Shown: one piece after another, positions 26,595 to 36,595 of the stretch
Layout: every line of letters starts with the position of its first letter
Numbering within the stretch: position 1 is the stretch's first letter
Assembly: GCF_016583785.1 (NCBI RefSeq)
Contig: NZ_NRRU01000042.1
Location: forward strand, 1-43,813
Length of the DNA stretch: 43,813 nucleotides
Direction of reading: 5' to 3'
Source: Rubrivivax gelatinosus
GTDB lineage: Bacteria > Pseudomonadota > Gammaproteobacteria > Burkholderiales > Burkholderiaceae_C
Program-made: the position numbers and the translations under genes
The notes under the pieces: model-generated
What the model saw: only the letters and a program-made list of their open reading frames with translations
What the model was told of the DNA's origin: nothing
Databases searched by the model: none

Positions 26595-26821
26595 ACACGC
26601 CCCCGCACTGGACCACCTCGGCCTTCGGCGACAGCGCCGAGACGCGGCCGGACGAACTGGAGGCGCTGCGCCAGCACTTCGCCGAGTGCAGCGCGCGCGA
26701 CGCGCGCATCGTCGCGCTGCACTGCGGCTGGCTGCGGCTGCAGGCGCTGGTGGGTTCGCACCTGGTGACGACGCTGGCGCTGGCCGTCGCGGTGGTGGGC
26801 ATCGGCTTCGTGCTGCTTTGA
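26591..26821 (+). CDS. Small single-span membrane protein, unknown function
   Basis: 76 residues: an acidic/polar N-terminal half (SAETRPDELEALRQHFAEC) and one C-terminal transmembrane helix from about residue 54 to the end. Its start overlaps the hydroxylase stop (ATGA) and its stop overlaps the glucan synthase start (TGATG). This tight coupling is the best sign that it is a real gene. It could be a small accessory subunit of either neighbour (inference). Confidence 0.75.
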   Translation: MNTPPHWTTSAFGDSAETRPDELEALRQHFAECSARDARIVALHCGWLRLQALVGSHLVTTLALAVAVVGIGFVLL

Positions 26822-29800
26822 TGGCCGCGCGCCCGGCGGCCGAGCCCGTGGTCCCGCCGGCGCTGCAGGCGCTGCTGCAGGATCGGCTGGCGCCGCTGCT
26901 GCCGCCGGTGCGCTCCGAGATCTTCGGCCCGCAGCGTTTCGCCCAGCACGGCCGCAGCCTCGGGCTGACCCACGAGGCCCGGGCGCCGGCCTGGGCCGGG
27001 GCGAGCTTCTTCCCGCGGCTGCGCAGCAACATCGGCATGCTGCGCCGGGCGCACGCGGTGATCGCGGCGCAGGCGGCCGCGGGCGAGGAGCCGAGCCCGG
27101 CGGCGCTCTGGCTGCTGGACAACTTCTACCTGATCGACGCCCAGCTCGAGGCGATCCACGACGGCCTGCCGCGCAGCTACTTCCGCCGCCTGCCGCTGCT
27201 GCAGGCCGAGCCGCTGGCCGGGCTGCCGCGCATCTACGGCGTCGCCTGGGCCTATGTCGCGCACACCGACAGTGCCTTCGACGAAGGCCTGCTCGTCACC
27301 TTCCTGGTCGCCTACCAGGAGACGCGCGAGCTGGTGCTGGCCGAGATGTGGGCGCTGCCGACGGTGCTGCGTGTGGTGCTGGTCGAGAACCTGCGCCGGC
27401 TGGCCGAGCGCCTGGCCACGCACCAGGCCGCACGCGAGCTCGCCAACCGCTGCGCCGAACACATCGGCGACGGCGCCGATGCCGTCGCGGCGCTGGAGCC
27501 GCTGCACCGCCAGATGGTCGAGCGCGGCGCCGGCGACGTCTTCCTGGCGCAGCTCGGCGAACGCCTGCGCGAATACCCGCTGGGCCTGGGCGAACGGGTG
27601 CCCGACGCGGTGCGCGACTGGCTGCAGCAGCGCCTGCCCAACCTGGCGGCGCTGCAGCTGCAGCTGGGTGTCGAGCAGGCGGCCGACAACCTGAGCGTCG
27701 GCAACGCCGTCAACACCTTGCGCACCATCGGCGACGCCGACTGGCCCGAGATCGTCGCGCGCTGCAGCCCGCTGATGCAGCGCCTGATGGGCAACCCGCT
27801 GTTCGCCGCCGAGCACCACCGCAGCCGCGACGCGACGCTGCACGCGGTCGAGAAGCTGGCCCGGCGCTGCCATTGCAGCGAGATGCAGGTCGCCGGCGTG
27901 CTGCTGGAGCTGGTGCGCGGCGGCGAGGGCGCCAGCGCCGCAGCCGGCCACTGGCTGGACGGGCCGGGGCGGCCGGCGCTGGCGCGCGCGCTCGGCCTGG
28001 CCGAGCCGGTGGCCGCGGCCTGGCGCCGGCTGCGCCCCGGGGTGCTGTTGCCGGTCTACCTGGCCGCCGTCGCGCTGGGCACGGCGCTGCTGGTCGCGGC
28101 GGTGCTGCCGCCGGGTGCGCAGCCGCCGTGGCTGTTGCTGCTGCTCGCCTGGCCGGCGTCGGAGGCGGCGATCGCGCTGCTGCACCGGCTGCTCAGCGAG
28201 TCGACGCTGCCGCGCCATCTGCCGCGCCTGGCGCTGGCTGGCGGCATTCCGGTCGAACACCGCGTGCTGGTGGTCGTGCCGGCGCTGCTCGGCGACCGCG
28301 GCACGATAGACGCGCTGGTGCACCGGCTGCTGCTGCACCAGCTGGCGAACCCGGAGCCGAACGCCCAGTTCGCGCTGCTCAGCGACTGGGCCGACGCCGA
28401 GGCCGCCGGTGCCGCCGGCGACGCCGAGCTGCTGGCGCACGCGGTGGCCGCGGTCGGCGCGCTCAACCGCACGCAGGGCGCCGCGGCATCGCGTTTCCTG
28501 CTGCTGCACCGGGCGCGCCGCTTCAGCCGCAGCGAAAAACGCTGGATCGGCTGGGAACGCAAACGCGGCAAGCTCGAGCAGCTGGTGGCGGTGCTGGTCG
28601 AAGGCGCCGGCGGCCCCGAGGACCTGCCGCATGCCTTCGTCGACCTGGGCCCGCTGTCGGTGCCGGCGCCGGACACGCGCTACGTCGTCACGCTCGATGG
28701 CGACACCCAGCTGCCGCCGGGCCGGCTGCGCGAGCTGGTCGGTGTCGCCGCGCACCCGGCCAACCGGCCGCGGCTGGCGCCTGGCGCGCGGCGTGTCGGC
28801 GCCGGCTACGGCATCCTGCAGCCGCGCCTGGTGACGCCGCTGCCGCAGCCGCGCGAGGACACCTTCTTCCACCGCCTGTTCGCCGGCCAGTCGGGTGTCG
28901 ACCCCTACAGCGCCGCCAGCTCCGAGGTCTACCAGGACTTGTTCGGCGAAGGCAGCTTCAGCGGCAAGGGCCTGCTCGACGTGCAGGCGGTGTACGCGGT
29001 GCTCGCCGGCCGCCTGCCCGAGGGCGAGGTGCTGAGCCACGACCTGCTCGAAGGCGCGCTGGCGCGCTGCGCCGTCGTCACCGACATCACGCTGGTCGAG
29101 GACGCACCCTTCCACGCCGAGGTCGCGGCTTCGCGCGTGCAGCGCTGGACACGCGGCGACTGGCAGCTGCTGCCCATCCTGCTGCGCTCGCTGCTGCAGC
29201 CGGGGCGTTTGCCGCTGGGGGCCGTCAACCGCTGGAAGCTGGCCGACAACCTGCGGCGTTCGCTGGTGGCGCCGGTGTCGCTGGCGCTGCTGCTGCTGGC
29301 GCTGGCCGGCCTGGGGCTGGCGCCGCTGACGACGCTGGCGCTGGTGGCCACGGCCTTCGGCGCCGGGCCGCTGATGGGCGCGCTGGCCGCCACCGTGCCC
29401 GGACGCGAACACGTCGCCCGGCGCCACTTCTACGCCCAGGCCGGGCGCGACCTGGCGCGGGCACTCGGCGGCGTGCTCTGGCACCTGGCGATGCTGCTGC
29501 AGCACGCGCTGCTGGCGCTGGACGCGATCGGGCTGGCGCTGTGGCGCGTGTTTTTCAGCCGCCGGCTGCTGCTGCAATGGACCACCGCCGCCGCGGCCCA
29601 GGCCGCGGCGCGCGACGAGCTGTCGGCCGCGCTGCGCCGCCACTGGGACGTGCCGGCGCTGGCGGCGCTGGCCGGTGCCGGGCTGTGGTTGCTGGCGACG
29701 CCGTACCCGGTGTGCGCCGCGCTGCTGTGCACGCTGTGGGCCGGCGCGCCGCTGTGGAGCTGGGCCGTCAGCCGCACCGGCTTCACGCGCCAGCCGCAGG

Positions 29801-32800
29801 CCTGCCCGCCCGAGGACATGGCCTATCTGCGCGGCGTCGCGCGCGACACCTGGCGCTTCTTCGAGCGCTGCGTCGGCCCGGCCGACCACCACCTGCCGCC
29901 CGACAACCTGCAGACCCAGCCGCAGGAGATGCTGGCGCGGCGCACCTCGCCGACCAACATCGGCCTGTACCTGCTGGCCACCGCCTGCGCCCAGCGTTTC
30001 GGCTGGATAGACCGCGACGAGATGCTGCAGCGCCTGGAGGCGACCCTCGACACGCTGGACACGCTGGCGCGGCACCGCGGCCACTTCCTGAACTGGTACG
30101 ACACCGCCACCGGCAACCCGCTGCTGCCGATGTACGTGTCCACCGCCGACAGCGGCAACCTCAGCGCCCACCTGTTGGCGGTGGCCCAGGCCTGCCTGGA
30201 GCTGGCGCGCGGCAGCGCACCCGTGCCGCTGGCCGAGGACCAGGCGCGGCTGCAGGCCCTGGCCGCGCGCTGCCAGGGCCTGGCCTGGGCGCCCGACTTC
30301 GCTTTCCTCTACCACCCGCAGCGCCACCTGCTGCACATCGGCTGGCGCGTCGCCGAGCTGCAGGCCGACAGCGGCCTGTACGACCTGCTGGCCTCGGAGT
30401 CGCGCGTCGCCAGCCTGCTGGCGATCGCCAAGGGCGACGTGCCGGTGCGCCACTGGGCGGCGCTGGCGCGGCCGTTCTACGCCGTCGGCGTCACCGCCGG
30501 GCTGCGGTCTTGGTCGGGCTCGATGTTCGAGTACCTGATGCCGACGCTGGTGCTGGCCGAGCCGCACGGCAGCGTGCTGTACGAGGCCGGGCTGGCGGCC
30601 CTGCAGGAGCAGCGCGACTACGCCGCGGCGCTGGGCGTGCCCTGGGGCATCTCGGAGTCGGCCTACGCCGGCTGCGACCACACGCTGGCCTACCAGTACG
30701 CGCCGCAGGGCGTGCCGCGGCTGGCGCTGCGGCGCACGCCGCCCGACGAGCTGGTGGTCGCGCCCTATGCCACCGCGCTGGCGGCGCAGCTGCAGCCGCA
30801 CCGCGCCAGCCGCAACTACGCCGCGCTGCAGGGCCTGGGCGCACGCGGCGGCATGGGTTTCATCGAGGCGCTGGACTTCACGCCGGCGCGCCAGACCGGC
30901 GGCGAGGCGCTGACGCTGGTGCACACGGTGATGGCGCACCACCAGGGCATGAGCATCGTCGCGCTCGCCAACGTGCTGCTGGACGGCGCGCCGCAGCGCT
31001 GGGGCATGGCCGACCCGCACGTCGAGGCGGTGAGCTCGCTGCTGCACGAACGTGCGCCGCGCGAGGTCTCGCGCCTGGCGGCGCTGCCGGCGCTGCTGCA
31101 GCAGCCGCTGCCGCACCGGCCGGCGCCGACGCTGCTGCGCGAGGTGCGCCCGGGCGTGCACGCGGTCGAGCCCACGCACCTGCTGTCCAACGGCCGCTAC
31201 AGCGTCGCGCTGCGCGCCAACGGCGCCGGCCGCAGCCGCTGCGGCGGCCGCGACATCCACCGCAGCCGCGACGACGCGCTGCGCGACGCCCACGGCCACT
31301 TCCTCTACCTGCGCCGCGGCGACGAGCGCGCGCTGGTGTCGCTGACCCAGCACCCGGCGCCCGACCCCGCGGCCACCTACCGCAGCGTCTTCCACGCCGA
31401 CCGCGTCAGCTTCGAGGCGCGCTGGCGCGACGTGCACGCGCAGCTGACGGTCTGGGTCAGCCCCGAGGACGACGTCGAGTTCCGCCGCGTCGAGCTGAGC
31501 CACGACGGCGACGAGGCGCTGGAGATCGAACTCGTCTCGGCCTTCGAGGTGACGCTGGCCGAACCCGCGGCCGACGAGGCGCACCCGGCCTTCGGCAACC
31601 TGTTCGTCAGTGCACGCCGCCACGGCGCGCAGCGTGCGCTGCTGTTCGAGCGCCGGCCGCGGCTGGCCAACGAGCCCGCGCTGCACATGGCGCATTTCCT
31701 GGCCGAGAGTGCGCCCGAGGTGCTGCAGCTGCGCCACCAGGTCGACCGCCGGCGCTGGCTGGGCCGCAACCGCCCCGCCTGGCTGCCGCGCGGCGCGCTC
31801 GAGGACGGCGGCGTGGCCGATGCCGACGGTTTCGAGACCCTGGACACCGGGCTGGACCCGGTCTGCGTTCTCGGCCTGCGCCTGCGCCTGGCGCCGGGTG
31901 CCAAGGTCCGGCTGACCTTCGCCACCGCCGCCGCCGAGGACGCGCAGACGCTGCAGGCCATGGTCGACAAATACCTCGAGCCCAGCCACGTCGAACGCGC
32001 CTCGCGCCTGTCGGCGACGCTGGCCGGCGTGCGCCTGCGCGCGCTGCGCCTGGGCGCCGACAGCTTCACCCGGCTGCAGTCGCTGACCACCGCGCTGATG
32101 CTGACGCTGACGCGGGCGCAGCCGGCCGACGCCGGCCCCAGCGACCGCCGGCTGCTGTGGCGCTTCGGCCTGTCGGGCGAACGCCCGCTGGTGCTGGTGG
32201 CGGCGGCGACGCTGCCCGGTCTCGGCCTGGTGCGCTCGCTCAGCCAGGCGCTGGGGCAGTGGTCCTGGGGCGGCGTGGCCTGCGACCTGGTGGTGATCAA
32301 CGCCGAGCCGGCCGCCTACGACATGCCGCTGCAGCGCGAGCTGACGGCGCTGCGCGAACGCCACGACGCCGACGCCGCGGCGCGGCCGCAGCAGGCGGCC
32401 AGCGGCTGGCATCTGCTGCTCGCCAGCGACCTGTCGGCGGCCGAGCTGGCGACGCTGCGCACGATCGCCCGCATCAGCCTGCGCGCCGACGGGCGCACGC
32501 TGGCGGCGCAGCTGGACGACTGGGCCGACGGGCTGGAGCTGGAACTCGGGCGCCGCCCGGACGACGAGCACGAGCCGCTGGCTGCGGCCCCGCACGCCGC
32601 CGCGGCGGTGCCGGCGCCCGCCGGCCGCTTCTACACCGACGGCGCCTTCGGCTTCGATGTCGCGAGCACGCTGCGCCCGCCGCGGCCCTGGTGCAACGTG
32701 CTCGCGAACGAGAACTTCGGCAGCGTGCTCAGCGAAACCGGCGGCGGCTGCAGCTGGGCCGTCAACAGCCGCATGAACCAGCTCACGCCCTGGTCCAACG

Positions 32801-35052
32801 ACGCCGTCGCCGACGCCAGCGGCGAATGGCTGCTGCTGCAGGACGAGCGCACGCGCCAGGTCTGGAGCGCGGCGCCGTCGGCCGCGGCCGAACCCGGGCT
32901 GCACTACCGCGTCGTGCACGAACCCGGCCGCACGCGCATCAGTCACCGCCGCGGCGATCTCGAGGTCCAGGCCAGTTGGTGCGTCGACGCCGATGCCGCG
33001 GTCCGGCAGCTGCAGCTGCGCATCCACAACCACGGCGCCGAGCGCCAGCTGCTGCGCCTGGTCGGCGTCTGCGAGTGGCAGCTCGGCGCCCGGCTCGGCG
33101 ACCGCGCCGGCGTGCACACCGAACACTGCCGGCTGCCGGCGGCCGGCGGTGCCAGCAGCGTGCTGCTGGCGACGCAGCAGGAGCATGGCGGCGGTTTCGG
33201 CGCCGGCACCGCCTTCCTCGCCTGGGCGGGCGGCGACGCCGGCGCGGACTGGACCTGCCACCGGCGCGAACTCTTCGACCGCCGCGGCCGCCCGGTGCTG
33301 CCGAACCGGTTCGGCAGCCGCCAGGGCAGCGGGCTGGACCCCTGCGCCGCGCTCGCGCTCGGCGTCGAGCTGGCGCCCGGCGCCAGCGTCGAACACACGC
33401 TGCTGCTGGGCTGGGCCGCCGAGCCCGCCCAGGCACTGGAGCTGGCGGCGCGCGCCGTGGCCGTCGCGGCGCCGGCGCGGCTGGCGCTCGCGCTCGGACG
33501 CTGGCAGGCCCTGCTGGGCGCGGTGACCGTGGCCACGCCCGACCCGCTGTTCGACGTCATGGTCAACCGCTGGCTGCCCTACCAGACGCTGGCCTGCCGG
33601 CTGTGGGCCAAGGCCGGCTTCTACCAGGCCGGTGGCGCCACGGGTTTTCGCGACCAGCTGCAGGACGCCGTGGCGCTGGCCTGGGCCGCGCCGCAGCTGC
33701 TGCGCCAGCAGATCCTGCGCTGCGCCGCGCGCCAGTTCGCCGAAGGCGACGTGCAGCACTGGTGGCACGCGCCCGGCGGCGCCGGCGTGCGCACGCACTT
33801 CAGCGACGACCTGCTGTGGCTGCCCTACGCCGTCTCGCAGCATCTGGCGCGCGGCGGCGACGCGGCGCTGCTGGACGAGCAGGTGCCCTTCATCGAGGGC
33901 CTGCAGATCCCCGCCGGTGCCGAGGACGTTTACGGCACGCCCAGCGTCAGCGCCGCTGGCGCCGGCGTCTACGAACACGCGGCGCGGGCCATAGACCGCA
34001 GCCTGCGTGTCGGCGTGCACGGGCTGCCGTTGATGGGCAGCGGCGACTGGAACGACGGCATGAACCGCGTCGGCCACGAAGGCCGCGGCGAGTCGGTCTG
34101 GCTCGCCTGGTTCCTGTGCCGTGTCGTCGCCGACTTCGGCCCGCTGGCGCGCACCCGCGGCGAGGGCGAACGCGCGCAGCGCTGGGACGACGCCGCCGAA
34201 GGCTGGCGTGCGGCCTTGCGCGGCCCGGCCTGGGACGGCCAGTGGTACCGGCGCGCCTTCTTCGACGACGGCTCGGTGCTGGGCTCCAGCGCCAACGCCG
34301 AGGCCCGCATCGACCTCGTCGCCCAGTCCTGGGCGGTGCTGAGCGGCGTCGCCGCGCCGGGCCGCCGGCGCCTGGCGCTGGCGGCGGTGCAGGCGCAGCT
34401 GGTCGACACCGACGCCGGCCTGATCCGGCTGCTGCACCCGCCGCTGGCGCTTGCCGTGCCCAGCGCCGGCTACATCCAGGCCTATCCGCCGGGCGTGCGC
34501 GAGAACGGTGGCCAGTATTCGCACGCCGGCGTCTGGGCGCTGATGGCGCTGCTGCAGCAGGCGCACGGTGCGGCCGAGCCGCAGGCGACGATGGACCAGG
34601 CCTGGCGCTGGTGGCAGTACCTGAGCCCGGCGCACCGCGCCGCGGTGCCGGCGCAGGCCGCGCTCTACGAGGCCGAGCCCTATGTGATGGCCGGCGACGT
34701 CTATTCCGCCGCGCCCTGGACCGGCCGCGCCGGCTGGAGCTGGTACACCGGCTCGGCGGCCTGGATGCAGCGCGCCGCGGTCGAGTCGATCTTCGGGCTG
34801 GTGATGGGCGCCGGGCGGCTGCGGCTGCAGCCGGCGCTGCCCGGCCACTGGCCGCGTGCCGAGCTGACGCTGCGTCGCGGCAGCCTGGTGCTGCGTTTCC
34901 TGCTGCGGCGCGCCGAGCCGGATGCAGCAGACGTGGAAACCGGCGCCTGGGGCGCCGGTTCGGTGGGCGAGCTGTCGGTGGGAGAGGAGCTCGACTGGTC
35001 AGGTCTCGACGGCGAACACGTGTTTGTCGTGCCGCTGCCGCCCCGGCCCTAG
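26821..35052 (+). CDS. ndvB: Cyclic beta-1,2-glucan synthase (NdvB/Cgs type)
   Basis: Giant inner-membrane enzyme of 2743 residues, a normal length for the family; it builds cyclic osmoregulated periplasmic glucan from UDP-glucose. The order seen is as follows. Residues 1-400 form a cytoplasmic N-terminal region. Two helices lie near 405-460. The GT84 transferase follows with DGDT (626-629), SHDLLEG (739-745) and QRWTRGDW (774-781). More helices lie at about 815-985. A glycoamylase-like domain follows, with YDTATGNPLLPMYVSTADSG near 1096 and WGISESAY. Last comes a GH94 phosphorylase-like region with GSGDWNDGMN (2406-2415), including the catalytic-type Asp2412; that domain controls ring size. 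ATG at 26821 is chosen by overlap with the upstream stop; the frame also runs further upstream. Gene organisation suggests joint expression with the hydroxylase and the small membrane protein. Confidence 0.94.
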   Translation: MAARPAAEPVVPPALQALLQDRLAPLLPPVRSEIFGPQRFAQHGRSLGLTHEARAPAWAGASFFPRLRSNIGMLRRAHAVIAAQAAAGEEPSPAALWLLDNFYLIDAQLEAIHDGLPRSYFRRLPLLQAEPLAGLPRIYGVAWAYVAHTDSAFDEGLLVTFLVAYQETRELVLAEMWALPTVLRVVLVENLRRLAERLATHQAARELANRCAEHIGDGADAVAALEPLHRQMVERGAGDVFLAQLGERLREYPLGLGERVPDAVRDWLQQRLPNLAALQLQLGVEQAADNLSVGNAVNTLRTIGDADWPEIVARCSPLMQRLMGNPLFAAEHHRSRDATLHAVEKLARRCHCSEMQVAGVLLELVRGGEGASAAAGHWLDGPGRPALARALGLAEPVAAAWRRLRPGVLLPVYLAAVALGTALLVAAVLPPGAQPPWLLLLLAWPASEAAIALLHRLLSESTLPRHLPRLALAGGIPVEHRVLVVVPALLGDRGTIDALVHRLLLHQLANPEPNAQFALLSDWADAEAAGAAGDAELLAHAVAAVGALNRTQGAAASRFLLLHRARRFSRSEKRWIGWERKRGKLEQLVAVLVEGAGGPEDLPHAFVDLGPLSVPAPDTRYVVTLDGDTQLPPGRLRELVGVAAHPANRPRLAPGARRVGAGYGILQPRLVTPLPQPREDTFFHRLFAGQSGVDPYSAASSEVYQDLFGEGSFSGKGLLDVQAVYAVLAGRLPEGEVLSHDLLEGALARCAVVTDITLVEDAPFHAEVAASRVQRWTRGDWQLLPILLRSLLQPGRLPLGAVNRWKLADNLRRSLVAPVSLALLLLALAGLGLAPLTTLALVATAFGAGPLMGALAATVPGREHVARRHFYAQAGRDLARALGGVLWHLAMLLQHALLALDAIGLALWRVFFSRRLLLQWTTAAAAQAAARDELSAALRRHWDVPALAALAGAGLWLLATPYPVCAALLCTLWAGAPLWSWAVSRTGFTRQPQACPPEDMAYLRGVARDTWRFFERCVGPADHHLPPDNLQTQPQEMLARRTSPTNIGLYLLATACAQRFGWIDRDEMLQRLEATLDTLDTLARHRGHFLNWYDTATGNPLLPMYVSTADSGNLSAHLLAVAQACLELARGSAPVPLAEDQARLQALAARCQGLAWAPDFAFLYHPQRHLLHIGWRVAELQADSGLYDLLASESRVASLLAIAKGDVPVRHWAALARPFYAVGVTAGLRSWSGSMFEYLMPTLVLAEPHGSVLYEAGLAALQEQRDYAAALGVPWGISESAYAGCDHTLAYQYAPQGVPRLALRRTPPDELVVAPYATALAAQLQPHRASRNYAALQGLGARGGMGFIEALDFTPARQTGGEALTLVHTVMAHHQGMSIVALANVLLDGAPQRWGMADPHVEAVSSLLHERAPREVSRLAALPALLQQPLPHRPAPTLLREVRPGVHAVEPTHLLSNGRYSVALRANGAGRSRCGGRDIHRSRDDALRDAHGHFLYLRRGDERALVSLTQHPAPDPAATYRSVFHADRVSFEARWRDVHAQLTVWVSPEDDVEFRRVELSHDGDEALEIELVSAFEVTLAEPAADEAHPAFGNLFVSARRHGAQRALLFERRPRLANEPALHMAHFLAESAPEVLQLRHQVDRRRWLGRNRPAWLPRGALEDGGVADADGFETLDTGLDPVCVLGLRLRLAPGAKVRLTFATAAAEDAQTLQAMVDKYLEPSHVERASRLSATLAGVRLRALRLGADSFTRLQSLTTALMLTLTRAQPADAGPSDRRLLWRFGLSGERPLVLVAAATLPGLGLVRSLSQALGQWSWGGVACDLVVINAEPAAYDMPLQRELTALRERHDADAAARPQQAASGWHLLLASDLSAAELATLRTIARISLRADGRTLAAQLDDWADGLELELGRRPDDEHEPLAAAPHAAAAVPAPAGRFYTDGAFGFDVASTLRPPRPWCNVLANENFGSVLSETGGGCSWAVNSRMNQLTPWSNDAVADASGEWLLLQDERTRQVWSAAPSAAAEPGLHYRVVHEPGRTRISHRRGDLEVQASWCVDADAAVRQLQLRIHNHGAERQLLRLVGVCEWQLGARLGDRAGVHTEHCRLPAAGGASSVLLATQQEHGGGFGAGTAFLAWAGGDAGADWTCHRRELFDRRGRPVLPNRFGSRQGSGLDPCAALALGVELAPGASVEHTLLLGWAAEPAQALELAARAVAVAAPARLALALGRWQALLGAVTVATPDPLFDVMVNRWLPYQTLACRLWAKAGFYQAGGATGFRDQLQDAVALAWAAPQLLRQQILRCAARQFAEGDVQHWWHAPGGAGVRTHFSDDLLWLPYAVSQHLARGGDAALLDEQVPFIEGLQIPAGAEDVYGTPSVSAAGAGVYEHAARAIDRSLRVGVHGLPLMGSGDWNDGMNRVGHEGRGESVWLAWFLCRVVADFGPLARTRGEGERAQRWDDAAEGWRAALRGPAWDGQWYRRAFFDDGSVLGSSANAEARIDLVAQSWAVLSGVAAPGRRRLALAAVQAQLVDTDAGLIRLLHPPLALAVPSAGYIQAYPPGVRENGGQYSHAGVWALMALLQQAHGAAEPQATMDQAWRWWQYLSPAHRAAVPAQAALYEAEPYVMAGDVYSAAPWTGRAGWSWYTGSAAWMQRAAVESIFGLVMGAGRLRLQPALPGHWPRAELTLRRGSLVLRFLLRRAEPDAADVETGAWGAGSVGELSVGEELDWSGLDGEHVFVVPLPPRP

Positions 35053-35069
35053 AGCCGGGGCCGGGTTTT
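35040..35069 (+). terminator. Terminator of the glucan synthase operon
   Basis: An 8-bp stem GCCCCGGC (35040-35047) and GCCGGGGC (35054-35061), 6-nt loop, then CGGG and TTTT (35066-35069). It overlaps the glucan synthase stop codon and sits in the 16-bp gap before the convergent OmpA-type gene. Confidence 0.7.
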
Positions 35070-35935
35070 CAGCGCGCGGCTGCCTGCGCGTCGTCGGGCA
35101 GCACGATCTCGACGCGGCGGTTCATCTGGCGCCCGCGCGAGTTGCCGTTGTCCGACACCGGGCGTGCTTCGCCGAAACCTTCGGCGGACAGCTGGTTGCG
35201 CGACACCCCCATGTCGAGCAGCGCCGCGAGCACGGCGTCGGCGCGGCGGCGCGACAGCGCCATGTTGCCGTTCTCGCTGCCGGTGCTGTCGGTGTAGCCC
35301 TCGATCTGCGCCTTGCGCTGCGGGTGCTCCTTCAGGAAGTTGCCCAGCGGCTGCAGGTTGCGCACGCCGCCGGCGTTGAGCTGGGCGCGGCCGGTGTCGA
35401 AGAGCACGTCGCCGACGGTGACGACGAGGCCGCGTTCGGTCTTCTTCGCCTTCAGGTCGCGCAGCTGTTCTTCCAGCGCGGCGTTGCGGCGTTCGGCGTC
35501 GCCGGTCTGGCGCTGCGCGCTGGCGGCGTCGCGCTGGGCGACGGCCGCCGTCTGCGCTGCGGCGTCGGCTTCGACGGTGCGGGCGGCGAGCCGCTGCTTG
35601 TCGCGCGTGGCGGCGGCGTTGGCCACCGCTTCTTCGGACGCCTTGCGGCGTGCGGTCTCGCGCGCCAGCGCGACACGCTGCTTGGCGAGGTAGCTCAGCT
35701 GGTCGACCTGGGCGACGTCGTCGCGGCGCGCCTGCGCCGCTTCGGCCAGGGCGAGCGCGTCACCGGCCTGTTTGGTCTCGACCGGCGCCAGGCGCTGGGC
35801 CTGCGGGTCACCCTGCAGGCTGCGGTAGTCGCTGCGGGCCTGGTCGAGGCCGGCGTTGACCGGGGGCGTGGTGCTGCAGGCGGCCAGGGCGGCGGCGGCG
35901 AGCACGGCGATGCCGAGCTGTTTGAAGGTGTTCAT
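35069..35935 (-). CDS. OmpA-family lipoprotein with DUF4398-like N-terminus
   Basis: 288 residues. A lipoprotein signal peptide ends in the lipobox LAAC, so it should be lipid-anchored. The next about 150 residues are Ala/Arg/Gln-rich helix, likely a coiled coil reaching through the periplasm (DUF4398-like start). The C-terminal OmpA domain binds peptidoglycan: VGDVLFDTGRAQLNAGG, IEGYTDSTGSENGN, LSRRRADAV and NRRVEIVL. ATG at 35933-35935 is chosen since AGGA lies a few bases upstream. It follows the DUF4398 gene on the same strand by 20 bp. Likely role: envelope integrity, linking membrane and cell wall. Confidence 0.9.
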   Translation of the reverse strand: MNTFKQLGIAVLAAAALAACSTTPPVNAGLDQARSDYRSLQGDPQAQRLAPVETKQAGDALALAEAAQARRDDVAQVDQLSYLAKQRVALARETARRKASEEAVANAAATRDKQRLAARTVEADAAAQTAAVAQRDAASAQRQTGDAERRNAALEEQLRDLKAKKTERGLVVTVGDVLFDTGRAQLNAGGVRNLQPLGNFLKEHPQRKAQIEGYTDSTGSENGNMALSRRRADAVLAALLDMGVSRNQLSAEGFGEARPVSDNGNSRGRQMNRRVEIVLPDDAQAAAR

Positions 35936-35955
35936 CAGGTGTCCTGTACGGGGAG

Positions 35956-36339
35956 TCATTTGGGTTGGCGCGCCATCTCTTCGCGCAGCGCGCCGTCGGC
36001 GGCGCGCATCGCGCCATCGGCGCGGCGGGCCTTTTCCGACTCGGCACGGGCTTCGGCGAGCTGGGCGTCGAGCTGGGCTTGCTGCGCCAGCGCGCGGGCG
36101 CGCTCGGGCTCCTGATCGGCCATCGCCTTGTTGGCGCGGGTCATCTTCTCGCGTGCGGCCGCCATCTCGACGGGCGCGAATTCGGGGGCGCCGGCGGCGA
36201 CCGCGTGGCTGAGTGCGGCGTTGGCCAGCCCCAGTTCGGCCGGAGGCGGTGTCGTCGCGCAGGCGCCGAGCGCCAGCGCGGCGACGACGAGTGCCGGCAG
36301 CAGCAGCCGGCGCGTGGGGTGGTTTGTTCGAGTGTTCAT
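35956..36339 (-). CDS. DUF4398 lipoprotein
   Basis: 127 residues. Signal peptide with lipobox LGAC, then TTPPPAELGLANAALSHAVAAG, the DUF4398 signature. The remainder is helical and rich in Ala, Glu, Arg and Gln. It starts at ATG 36337-36339 behind a purine-rich GGAAGGGAAAG. It precedes the OmpA-type gene, a pairing commonly seen; the two probably act together in the periplasm. Confidence 0.87.
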   Translation of the reverse strand: MNTRTNHPTRRLLLPALVVAALALGACATTPPPAELGLANAALSHAVAAGAPEFAPVEMAAAREKMTRANKAMADQEPERARALAQQAQLDAQLAEARAESEKARRADGAMRAADGALREEMARQPK

Positions 36340-36595
36340 GCTTTCCCTTCCAATGGGACCGGGCCCGTTCGCTGTGCGGCGTGATGCCGGCACCGGCGAA
36401 GGGCCGCTACGGACAGCATGGCCCTGGCGCCGCCCGCTGTCGGTGCGCAGGCGAACACAGGCCCCCGCAGCCGGTGGCTGCGTGCTGCAGCGCACCGATG
36501 GCGCGCCGGTTTGCGGGCCGAATGGGGGCTGTGCGCCATGTCCTGGCGCTGCCGTCGGGTCAGGAAAGGAAAGGCAGGGCGAACCTGCAGCCGCC

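Noticed and set aside
26536..34848. A 2770-codon open frame antisense to the glucan synthase gene
   Set aside because: It is Gln/Arg/His/Ala-rich low-complexity translation, the mirror image of a GC-rich coding strand, while the plus strand shows several conserved enzyme motifs. Long antisense open frames occur throughout this window for the same reason.
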